Position numbers and translations under genes: made by a program. Below are positions 1 through 4,832 of a stretch of 5,192 nucleotides of DNA, one piece after another; positions within the stretch are counted from its first letter, which is position 1, and each line of letters starts with the position of its first letter. Below the pieces are notes generated by a model. That model searched no databases. It worked only from the letters and a program-made list of their open reading frames with translations, and was not told the DNA's origin. The stretch is from a bacterium (GTDB lineage Bacteria > Electryoneota > Electryoneia > Electryoneales > Electryoneaceae): the NCBI GenBank assembly GCA_014729955.1, contig WJJA01000150.1:1-5192 (forward strand), in the 5' to 3' direction.

Positions 1-174
1 GAAATACTCCGGTCCGACGATATGAGGAACTTCAGCGGAGGAAACCGTCGTAAAGTTGATGTTATCCTTGCGATAACGTCCTTTCGGCAGATAGGTCTCC
101 GCTTCCCAGCGTGCCCGTTCCTCATCATGGGGGCCGTAGGTCTGCCTTTTCTTGCTGCCGTTATCTTCGCTCAT
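1..174 (-). CDS. Methylmalonyl-CoA mutase large subunit, N-terminal fragment (partial)
   Basis: This frame is open from an ATG at 174 to the window edge, giving the first 58 residues. The mutase family interconverts methylmalonyl-CoA and succinyl-CoA (or related acyl-CoA pairs) in the cytoplasm with adenosylcobalamin. The visible part has a charged N-terminus, then 'RWEAETYLPK' (about 22-31) and 'FTTVSSAEV' (41-49). These match the layout of the family's N-terminal segment, where a WE-rich helix precedes an FTTVSG-EV-like motif. The catalytic barrel and B12-binding domain lie outside the window. The start is supported by GGGAG seven bases upstream and by its position inside the end of the MeaB-type GTPase gene, overlapping it by 14 bases, which suggests translational coupling. 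Identification rests on a short stretch plus the neighbour, and an isobutyryl- or ethylmalonyl-type acyl-CoA mutase cannot be excluded. Confidence 0.68.
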   Translation of the reverse strand, partial: MSEDNGSKKRQTYGPHDEERARWEAETYLPKGRYRKDNINFTTVSSAEVPHIVGPEYF

Positions 175-1126
175 CGGATATCTCCCGGTAAAAGTCGTTC
201 ACAAGATCTTTCGCCAGATCATAGGGACTTCGTGTATGATCGAGGTCGTCACGTCTTCGAGTATCACGATCCGACCTCCAAAGATCCTTTCGGATCGCAT
301 CTTCCACGAGACGCTGCACCTTGGAAGCGATACGCGATTTACGCCGTGTTTCCAGCAAGCCGGTTTCGGTCAGGTGGCGGCGATGGGTCTGGATGGTCTC
401 AAGCAATTCATCCACTCCCTCCCCCTTCTCCGCCGTCGTCTTCAGAACCGGCGGCATCCACCCCTCCGGGCTGTGTTTCATCTGCACAATGCTTGTCAGC
501 TCACGATAGGCACGGTCCGCGCCGTCACGATCGCTTTTATTCAGGACAAAGATGTCCGCAATTTCCATCAACCCGGCCTTCATCGCCTGGATCGAATCGC
601 CGGATTGCGGCACCAGCACCACCACCGTTGTGTCCGCGGAATGGGCAACCTCGAGCTCCGATTGCCCCACACCGACGGTCTCGATCAACACACGATCCTT
701 GCCGAATGCATCCATCAAGTCGCACGCTTCGTCTACTGCCACCGCCAGACCGCCCAGCTGCCCGCGTGTCGCCATCGAACGGATGAACACACCGGGATCG
801 AGCGTCAGCTTCTCCATGCGGATGCGGTCCCCCAGCAACGCCCCGCCGGTAAACGGACTGGTCGGGTCAAACGCGACCACGCCGACCGAAAGCTCGCTCC
901 GGCGATACCGTAACGTCGCCTGGTTGACCAGGGTGCTCTTGCCTGCACCGGGAGGACCGGTAAAGCCGACACGCCAGGCCTGTCCGGTGTGACGATACAG
1001 ATCAGCAAGCACCTCTTCCATGCCGGCAGCATGGTTTTCAACTCGTGTCAGGTAGCGCGCCAGGATCCGTGTGTCGCCCGCTCTGAAACGCTCCTGCTCG
1101 TCGATTGTCTGTTCTGCGGTGATCAT
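161..1126 (-). CDS. meaB: MeaB/ArgK-type GTPase, methylmalonyl-CoA mutase chaperone
   Basis: MeaB is a cytoplasmic SIMIBI-class G protein. It gates adenosylcobalamin loading and protects methylmalonyl-CoA mutase from inactivation, using GTP hydrolysis. From the ATG at 1126 the product is 321 residues, normal for the family. Visible motifs are a helical N-terminal segment (about 5-50), the P-loop GPPGAGKS (57-64), 'FDPTSPFTGGALLGDR' (86-101), the Walker B/switch segment 'ETVGVGQSE' (149-157), 'MEIADIFVLNKSD' (187-199) with the NKxD base-specificity motif, and a charged helical C-terminal arm (about 245-321) of the type used for dimerisation. The frame stays open upstream to an ATG at 1270, with a GTG at 1183, but those extra 48 residues do not look like the family. 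No start has a strong Shine-Dalgarno, so the start is moderately certain. The mutase gene follows with a 14-base overlap, which fits a chaperone-client operon. Confidence 0.95.
   Translation of the reverse strand: MITAEQTIDEQERFRAGDTRILARYLTRVENHAAGMEEVLADLYRHTGQAWRVGFTGPPGAGKSTLVNQATLRYRRSELSVGVVAFDPTSPFTGGALLGDRIRMEKLTLDPGVFIRSMATRGQLGGLAVAVDEACDLMDAFGKDRVLIETVGVGQSELEVAHSADTTVVVLVPQSGDSIQAMKAGLMEIADIFVLNKSDRDGADRAYRELTSIVQMKHSPEGWMPPVLKTTAEKGEGVDELLETIQTHRRHLTETGLLETRRKSRIASKVQRLVEDAIRKDLWRSDRDTRRRDDLDHTRSPYDLAKDLVNDFYREISDERR
182..186 (-). promoter_or_regulatory. Shine-Dalgarno site of the mutase gene
   Basis: On the minus strand GGGAG lies seven bases before the ATG at 174, inside the last codons of the MeaB-type gene. 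It decides the mutase start and indicates that ribosomes can initiate while the upstream gene is still being translated. Confidence 0.6.
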
Positions 1127-1305
1127 GCGGATAACATCGATCCGTGGTTTAGGTTCAGGGGACCGTTCGAGGGGGAAAACCACCCCGTATCTGGTTTCAG
1201 TACAATGTGGTAAGGTATCAATCCCGCCCGTTGCAGTCAATGCTAAGACATCACTGCGGGGCAGGCACACGATCCATCAAGCCCGAAAAGAAACCGCTTT
1301 ACCCT

Positions 1306-1323
1306 CCGGTAGAGGTTTACCGG
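1306..1323. repeat. Short perfect inverted repeat (hairpin) in the intergenic region
   Basis: CCGGTA and TACCGG flank a six-base loop GAGGTT. A competing shorter pairing exists just upstream, where TACC (ending at 1303) can pair with GGTA (1308-1311), so two mutually exclusive small hairpins are possible. There is no T tract on either side, so it is not an obvious terminator. The arms are short enough to arise by chance. Confidence 0.35.
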
Positions 1324-1381
1324 CGCACATTACGACTCCCGCCGGAGCGACAACCGCTTGCAGCCCCCTGCCTCATCGCTT

Positions 1382-1409
1382 ACCTTATCCGCGCTCATGA
1401 CGAAGTCAA
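1382..1409 (-). promoter_or_regulatory. Weak candidate promoter for the meaB-mutase operon
   Basis: On the minus strand TTGACT (1409-1404) and TAAGGT (1387-1382) are separated by 16 bases. This is a fair -35 and a poor -10 for a housekeeping sigma factor. It points towards meaB and would give a leader of about 250 bases. It is a pattern match only, and the promoter grammar of this organism is unknown. Confidence 0.2.
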
Positions 1410-1512
1410 GATCCTGCCAAACTGGCACACCCTGACGGATCCTTCTGCGGCAGGCAAGGCTTCAAATCGGGCTCAACACTTATCCTTACCAATTGATCCT
1501 TATAAAGTTAGA

Positions 1513-1530
1513 TATCACGCCGACGTGATA
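1513..1530. promoter_or_regulatory. 18-bp perfect palindrome, candidate operator
   Basis: TATCACG and CGTGATA are perfect inverted repeats of seven bases separated by CCGA. The dyad lies 87 bases before the FmdB-type start codon in AT-rich surroundings, where a dimeric repressor or activator could bind. It loosely resembles CRP/FNR-style dyads in size, but the half-site and four-base spacer do not match a consensus I can name. It could equally form a small RNA hairpin, although no T tract follows. Confidence 0.4.
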
Positions 1531-1605
1531 CGCTCCTTTGATATGAAACGGCATTCAATTTGCTGAGTGATTCGAAGAGTGGGTAGCGGTGGTAACGAAC
1601 CAGGG

Positions 1606-1610
1606 AAGGA
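1606..1610 (+). promoter_or_regulatory. Shine-Dalgarno site of the FmdB-type gene
   Basis: AAGGA, within the purine-rich run GGGAAGGA (1603-1610), ends seven bases before the ATG at 1618. It selects that ATG over the in-frame GTG at 1567, which would add 17 residues ahead of the conserved MPTYTYAC start. Confidence 0.65.
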
Positions 1611-1617
1611 TTCAGAG

Positions 1618-1974
1618 ATGCCGACCTACACCTATGCATGCACCGAATGCGGTCATCGCTTTGACGTATTTCACGGGATCAGTGACAACAGTACACGGTA
1701 CTGCCCGGGCTGCGAAGCTGAGGCGCATCGTCAAATCGGCGCCGGTGCCGGTCTGGTATTCAAAGGCAGCGGTTTCTATATCACCGATTACAAGAACGGC
1801 AAGACCTCACCTGCGAACGGCTCGAACGGTCACGGGCATCATCATAACGGGTCTGATCACGGCCATGCCGCCGAAAAGAAGAACGGGACCAACGGAACGG
1901 CCGAGTCATCGAAGCCGGCCTCTGACACCGCAAAGTCAGAGGGAAAAAAAACAAGCAAATCCGAATCCGCCTGA
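1618..1974 (+). CDS. FmdB-family zinc-ribbon protein with His-rich tail
   Basis: The product has 118 residues. Residues 1-58 are a typical FmdB/CxxC_CXXC_SSSS putative regulatory domain: it opens MPTYTYAC, has zinc-ribbon cysteines at 8, 11, 29 and 32, and ends with the family's 'KGSGFYITDY' (49-58). The family's molecular role is poorly defined; it was first linked to formamidase operon control, and many members are simply small zinc proteins. Residues 60-118 are low complexity: first Gly/Asn/His-rich, with histidines at 72, 74, 75, 76, 81 and 83, then Lys/Ser/Thr-rich. Such disordered tails are common in the family, and the His cluster could bind metal, which is inference. A run of eight A (1944-1951) lies near the 3' end. 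The gene is followed by a hairpin at 2030-2059, so it is probably transcribed alone or terminates before the peptidase. Confidence 0.88.
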   Translation: MPTYTYACTECGHRFDVFHGISDNSTRYCPGCEAEAHRQIGAGAGLVFKGSGFYITDYKNGKTSPANGSNGHGHHHNGSDHGHAAEKKNGTNGTAESSKPASDTAKSEGKKTSKSESA

Positions 1975-2029
1975 CCGATTGTGCACTCCCGTGCAGCGGG
2001 AAACGCAATCATGTCTCCACGATTTCCAT

Positions 2030-2067
2030 CAGCCGTTGTGCTTCTGCGCGCAACGGCTGTTTATATT
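2030..2067 (+). terminator. Stem-loop with T/A-rich tail, likely intrinsic terminator
   Basis: A 12-bp stem (2030-2041 with 2048-2059, one G-T wobble) encloses a six-base loop TTCTGC and is followed by TTTATATT. It lies 55 bases after the zinc-ribbon stop codon and ends 50 bases before the peptidase start. The stem is strong but the T tract is interrupted, so termination may be partial, or the hairpin may act as a leader attenuator for the peptidase gene. Its presence argues against using in-frame peptidase starts upstream of it (GTG 1981, ATG 2011). Confidence 0.6.
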
Positions 2068-2094
2068 AGAGGTAGAGCCGATGACTCCTCCACC

Positions 2095-2098
2095 GGAG
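2095..2098 (+). promoter_or_regulatory. Shine-Dalgarno site of the M1 peptidase gene
   Basis: GGAG lies eight bases before an in-frame GTG (2107) and eleven before the adjacent ATG (2110). It supports a start here, directly before the hydrophobic signal peptide, but does not decide between the two adjacent codons. Confidence 0.5.
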
Positions 2099-2109
2099 AC
2101 ACCGCCGTG

Positions 2110-4101
2110 ATGTGGTTCGTTCACCTGTTGTCCCTCCTGCTGCTCACCTCACCCCTTGCAGCACGACCGTTGCCGGGATCTTTGCCGGGAAATGCATGGA
2201 CTGTCGACCGGTCTCATTCCGCCCCTCATACAGTCTATCCCTACCTGCAGGAACTGGACGCCGACTCATCCCACGAATATGATGCGCTTCACCTCGACAT
2301 CACTCTGCGTATCGATCCCGACTCTACCCATTTCACCGCCGTGGTTGAAATGGAGGGGCGTTGCCTCACGGACGGACTTGAGCAGATCCTGCTGCACCTG
2401 GCGGAATGCGAGATCGATTCTCTGCAACTGGACGGCGGGTCGGCTGACTATTCGCAAATGGGTGAAGAGTTAATCGTCTCGAGCATGGAACCACTGGATT
2501 CGCTGGACACCTTCACACTTCGGATGGCTTACACCGGCCCGCAGCGTGACGATGTCTCCTTCGGTGGATTGGTCAATTACCCCTGGCGGCCGCATGTCTA
2601 CACCAACGGTGAACCCTACCGTACACGCTACTGGCTCGCCTGCTACGACCTGCCGTACGACAAGGTCACCCACCGGATGACCGTCGAAATGCCGGAGGAA
2701 TACGACGTCGTATCCAACGGGGTCTTCCTGGCACGTATCCCCTTCGGTGACGGCTGGGCGCGTACCATCTGGGACAACCCCTTCCCGACCGCAAGCTACC
2801 TGATCAGTATCGCCGCCTACGCTCCCTACGTTCGTATCGATGCCGAGCCCGCCGGCGTCAATAACACGCCCCTGACATTCTGGGTCACAGAGGAAGAGCA
2901 GGACAGCGCCGCTTATGATTTCGGCCGCACCGGCGTGATGCTCGAACGGTTCGAGGAGCTGTTCGGACCCTACCCGTTCAACCGCTACGACCAGGCGATG
3001 AGCACCATTTTCGGCGGGTGGGGCGCGATGGAACACCAGACTGCCACAACTTTCGGGGTACACCTGATCGACGGTTTCCGCACCTATGAAGGCATCGTCG
3101 CCCATGAACTGGCGCACCAGTGGTGGGGCGATTTTGTCACCCCGCTCACCTTTGCTGACATCTGGCTGAATGAAGGTTTTGCTACGTACAGCGACCTCCT
3201 GTTCTACGAGCATGTTCGCCCGGATGAATGGCGGCAGCGACGAGACGGTCTGTTCAACGGTTACCTCGTCGAACACGCCGACTCTTCCATCGCCCTGCAC
3301 AATCCCCCGCTGTCACGGGCTTTCGGCGCCACCATTTACAACAAGGGCGCCCTCGTACTGCATGCGCTGAGATGGTACACCGGCGACGAAGCGTTCTTTG
3401 AAACCCTGCGGCAGTACGGTGACGCCCATGCTTACGGAAATGTGACAACTGAGGACTTCCTTGCGACCCTTGAGCAGGTGTCGTCCGGAGCGCGTGATGT
3501 GATCGAACCCTGGATTTTCGAACCGGGCCACCCGGTCTATTCCATCGACAACTGGCTGGTCAGCGGCGCGCCGGGGGATCGAACGGTTGAGTTCAGGGTT
3601 GAGCAGGTGCAGGATGAGACGACGCGCTTTCCGATGAAACTGCCGTTCCGTATCCACGGCGAAAGCGGATTGGATACATTGGTGACCGCCTTCCATGACG
3701 GTTCACCGCAAACCTTTGCATTCCAGGGCATCCGTTTTGAACCATTCGGACTCGAATTCGACCCGGACGGTCGCTTGCCGGCGGAAGTGGAAAACCTTGC
3801 AGCAGCCCCGGACGAAACCCTGATCACACCGGCTGCGTTTTCGCTCTCCTCACCCTACCCGAATCCTTTCAATCGATCGGTGCATGTCACAGTCACACTT
3901 CCGCATTCCGCATTGATCCGTGCGGAGGTGTTCGACCTGCTCGGCCGGCGGGTGGCGGTGCTCGCCGATCACGAGCTTCCCGCCGGAGCGCACAAGCTGT
4001 ACTGGTCCCCGGATCCTGCCACCGCGTCGGGGCGATACTGGTTGCAACTCAAGAGCGGCAATCTTCCGGTTCAGCAAAAGCCCCTGCTGCTGGTGAAATG
4101 A
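2110..4101 (+). CDS. Secreted M1-family zinc aminopeptidase with C-terminal sorting domain
   Basis: The product has 663 residues. M1 (gluzincin) peptidases remove N-terminal residues from peptides. Residues 1-18 form a Sec signal peptide with a leucine-rich core and likely cleavage after 'SPLAA'; there is no lipobox cysteine. The N-terminal beta domain (about 45-240) is followed by the catalytic domain: substrate motif GAMEH (305-309), zinc site HELAH (332-336) with the third ligand Glu355 in 'WLNEGFATY', and the probable transition-state Tyr410 in 'IYNKGALVLHALR'. The usual GAMEN asparagine is replaced by His309. Residues about 577-663 begin 'FSLSSPYPNPFN', include 'VFDLLGRRVAVL', and match a type IX secretion type A / FlgD-Ig-like tail, implying surface or extracellular location. 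The long ERAP-like C-terminal helical domain of larger M1 enzymes is absent. The start was chosen for the signal peptide; the adjacent GTG at 2107 is equally possible. The physiological substrate is unknown; scavenging of extracellular protein is inferred. Confidence 0.93.
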   Translation: MWFVHLLSLLLLTSPLAARPLPGSLPGNAWTVDRSHSAPHTVYPYLQELDADSSHEYDALHLDITLRIDPDSTHFTAVVEMEGRCLTDGLEQILLHLAECEIDSLQLDGGSADYSQMGEELIVSSMEPLDSLDTFTLRMAYTGPQRDDVSFGGLVNYPWRPHVYTNGEPYRTRYWLACYDLPYDKVTHRMTVEMPEEYDVVSNGVFLARIPFGDGWARTIWDNPFPTASYLISIAAYAPYVRIDAEPAGVNNTPLTFWVTEEEQDSAAYDFGRTGVMLERFEELFGPYPFNRYDQAMSTIFGGWGAMEHQTATTFGVHLIDGFRTYEGIVAHELAHQWWGDFVTPLTFADIWLNEGFATYSDLLFYEHVRPDEWRQRRDGLFNGYLVEHADSSIALHNPPLSRAFGATIYNKGALVLHALRWYTGDEAFFETLRQYGDAHAYGNVTTEDFLATLEQVSSGARDVIEPWIFEPGHPVYSIDNWLVSGAPGDRTVEFRVEQVQDETTRFPMKLPFRIHGESGLDTLVTAFHDGSPQTFAFQGIRFEPFGLEFDPDGRLPAEVENLAAAPDETLITPAAFSLSSPYPNPFNRSVHVTVTLPHSALIRAEVFDLLGRRVAVLADHELPAGAHKLYWSPDPATASGRYWLQLKSGNLPVQQKPLLLVK

Positions 4102-4137
4102 ATCCCTCCGGGAGGGCGGAGACTACCGAACGTTCTC

Positions 4138-4166
4138 TTGCTTCTTAATCACAATATAAATATTCT
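4138..4166 (+). promoter_or_regulatory. Candidate promoter of the coiled-coil gene
   Basis: TTGCTT (4138-4143) and TATTCT (4161-4166) are spaced by 17 bases in the AT-rich gap between the peptidase stop and the next start codon. The layout fits a housekeeping sigma promoter with a leader of about 55 bases. A TATAAA at 4155-4160 is an alternative -10. This is a pattern match only. Confidence 0.33.
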
Positions 4167-4213
4167 ATTAGAAAGAAAGTTAGCGAGTTGAGCACAATTA
4201 CTACATAGAGACT

Positions 4214-4220
4214 AGGGAGG
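4214..4220 (+). promoter_or_regulatory. Strong Shine-Dalgarno site of the coiled-coil gene
   Basis: AGGGAGG ends seven bases before the ATG at 4228. It is the best ribosome-binding site in the window and strongly supports that this short gene is translated. Confidence 0.7.
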
Positions 4221-4227
4221 CACACCG

Positions 4228-4587
4228 ATGACGAAGCGCAATCTCCTCAAGCGCGGCATGACGAACCTTGAGATGCTTCAGCTACGTGCGTTCATGTTGT
4301 CGAATCGAGTGAAGGAACAAGCCCTGCGTGTGAAGATCGCCGGCAAACGCAAGGCGTTGAAACATGAACCTGATCCCCAAAAGGCCCTTAAAGCCCTGCA
4401 GAAGCAATACATAGCCGTGCGCGATCAGCTCACGACTCTGAATGAGCAGTTGCAGAATGCCGGCGAGGCGGTGGAAGACGGCATAAAAGCGTTACGTGAA
4501 CAGGCGGAAGACACCACCGAGGCCGCCGGCAAGTTTGTAAAATCCACGAAAAAGAAAGCCGGCAAGATGGTGGATAACCTGACTTAG
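4228..4587 (+). CDS. Small lysine-rich coiled-coil protein, function unknown
   Basis: I do not recognise this family. The product has 119 residues, no cysteine or tryptophan, no signal peptide and no membrane segment. It is almost entirely helix-forming. A basic first half (about 1-46) is broken by 'EPDP' (47-50), and a second helix follows with clean heptad spacing of hydrophobic residues at 57, 61, 64, 68, 71 and 75, continuing through Val82 and Leu89. The C-terminal segment (about 100-115) is basic and amphipathic, with 'KSTKKKAGK' at 105-113. The general appearance recalls phasin-like, histone-H1-like or other small oligomeric helical proteins, but no signature supports any of these. The gene has its own strong Shine-Dalgarno site and a promoter candidate. 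Its stop codon TAG coincides with the left end of a MITE-like element; without the insertion the stop would be TAA at the same codon, so the protein seems complete. Confidence 0.8.
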   Translation: MTKRNLLKRGMTNLEMLQLRAFMLSNRVKEQALRVKIAGKRKALKHEPDPQKALKALQKQYIAVRDQLTTLNEQLQNAGEAVEDGIKALREQAEDTTEAAGKFVKSTKKKAGKMVDNLT

Positions 4588-4600
4588 CCCGAATATTTCA
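4588..4600 (+). repeat. Left terminal inverted repeat
   Basis: CCCGAATATTTCA starts directly after the TAG stop of the coiled-coil gene and is the exact reverse complement of 4820-4832. Confidence 0.75.
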
Positions 4601-4629
4601 CGAGTTCATAGTGCGTCAGATGCGAGGCG

Positions 4630-4668
4630 CGAAGGATGAAGCTGTATGGCAATACCGCGAATCCTTCG
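4630..4668. repeat. Nested hairpin inside the MITE-like element
   Basis: CGAAGGAT (4630-4637) pairs with ATCCTTCG (4661-4668) as a perfect eight-base stem. Within its 23-base loop GTAT (4644-4647) can pair with ATAC (4652-4655) around GGCA. Such secondary structure is frequent in MITEs and could also be a transcribed structured RNA. Confidence 0.5.
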
Positions 4669-4819
4669 GAACAAAGCAGATGACACAGTTGGGACCGCCC
4701 GAAGGGGGAATGAAAAAATGAGTATGGCCTGGACACAATCTGTGCCGGAGAAAAACTGCATGTCGAGATATTATCTTATTGTTAATATAGGTTTTAGGAA
4801 AGAGTGTTCTCTCCATTCA

Positions 4820-4832
4820 TGAAATATTCGGG
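4820..4832 (-). repeat. Right terminal inverted repeat
   Basis: TGAAATATTCGGG is the exact reverse complement of 4588-4600 and is followed by TTAA. Confidence 0.75.

Larger units (their letters stand above)
1127..1617. other. Divergent intergenic region between meaB and the FmdB-type gene
   Basis: This stretch of 491 bases separates the minus-strand meaB operon from the plus-strand zinc-ribbon gene. Several reading frames run through it, but none shows a recognisable domain, a Shine-Dalgarno site or codon use like its neighbours. It probably holds the control regions of both transcription units. Noted within it are a weak minus-strand promoter candidate (1382-1409), a short hairpin (1306-1323) and an 18-bp perfect palindrome (1513-1530). 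I looked for a cobalamin-riboswitch B12 box upstream of meaB, expected given the B12-dependent mutase, and did not see one. A small unannotated RNA or a decayed gene cannot be ruled out. Confidence 0.5.
4588..4832. mobile_element. MITE-like element with perfect terminal inverted repeats, no transposase
   Basis: Thirteen-base perfect inverted repeats (4588-4600 and 4820-4832) bound about 245 bases that hold no credible gene. Similarity between the ends continues imperfectly inwards for a few bases (C/T, GA, G/A, T). Both sides carry TTA (4584-4586 and 4833-4835), which could be a target duplication or the outermost part of the repeat. Composition is lower in GC than the neighbouring genes. Inside are a hairpin (4630-4668) and AT-rich stretches. 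This fits a non-autonomous element mobilised in trans by an unidentified transposase, or an internally deleted insertion sequence. I cannot assign an IS family from memory with confidence. A pair of chance inverted repeats is unlikely at 13/13 but not excluded. Confidence 0.62.

Noticed and set aside
152..992. Plus-strand open frames of 146-254 codons opposite meaB
   Set aside because: They lie antisense to a GTPase with every family motif and are rich in His, Pro and Arg without domains, as expected of shadow frames.
1127..1270. N-terminal extension of MeaB by 48 residues
   Set aside because: The extra residues do not resemble the family N-terminus, and the shorter form already has the usual length.
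1127..1450. Cobalamin riboswitch upstream of meaB
   Set aside because: I saw no GCCACTG-type B12 box or the surrounding conserved layout on the minus strand.
1207..1566. Plus-strand 119-codon frame in the divergent intergenic region
   Set aside because: It has no Shine-Dalgarno site or recognisable domain, its residue composition is typical of random sequence, and it overlaps the candidate regulatory elements.
1981..2109. Longer peptidase start at GTG 1981 or ATG 2011
   Set aside because: This would place a strong terminator-like hairpin inside the coding region and a non-signal-like segment before a clear signal peptide. GGAG at 2095-2098 supports a start at 2107 or 2110.
2470..3300. Minus-strand 276-codon frame opposite the M1 peptidase
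   Set aside because: It covers the peptidase catalytic domain in antisense, has no Shine-Dalgarno site and no recognisable motif.
4104..4125. CCCTCC/GGAGGG dyad after the peptidase stop as a terminator
   Set aside because: The dyad leaves almost no room for a loop and is not followed by a T tract.
4616..4816. Minus-strand 66-codon frame inside the MITE-like element, considered as a transposase remnant
   Set aside because: It has no DDE, HTH or zinc-finger pattern, and its composition is not protein-like.
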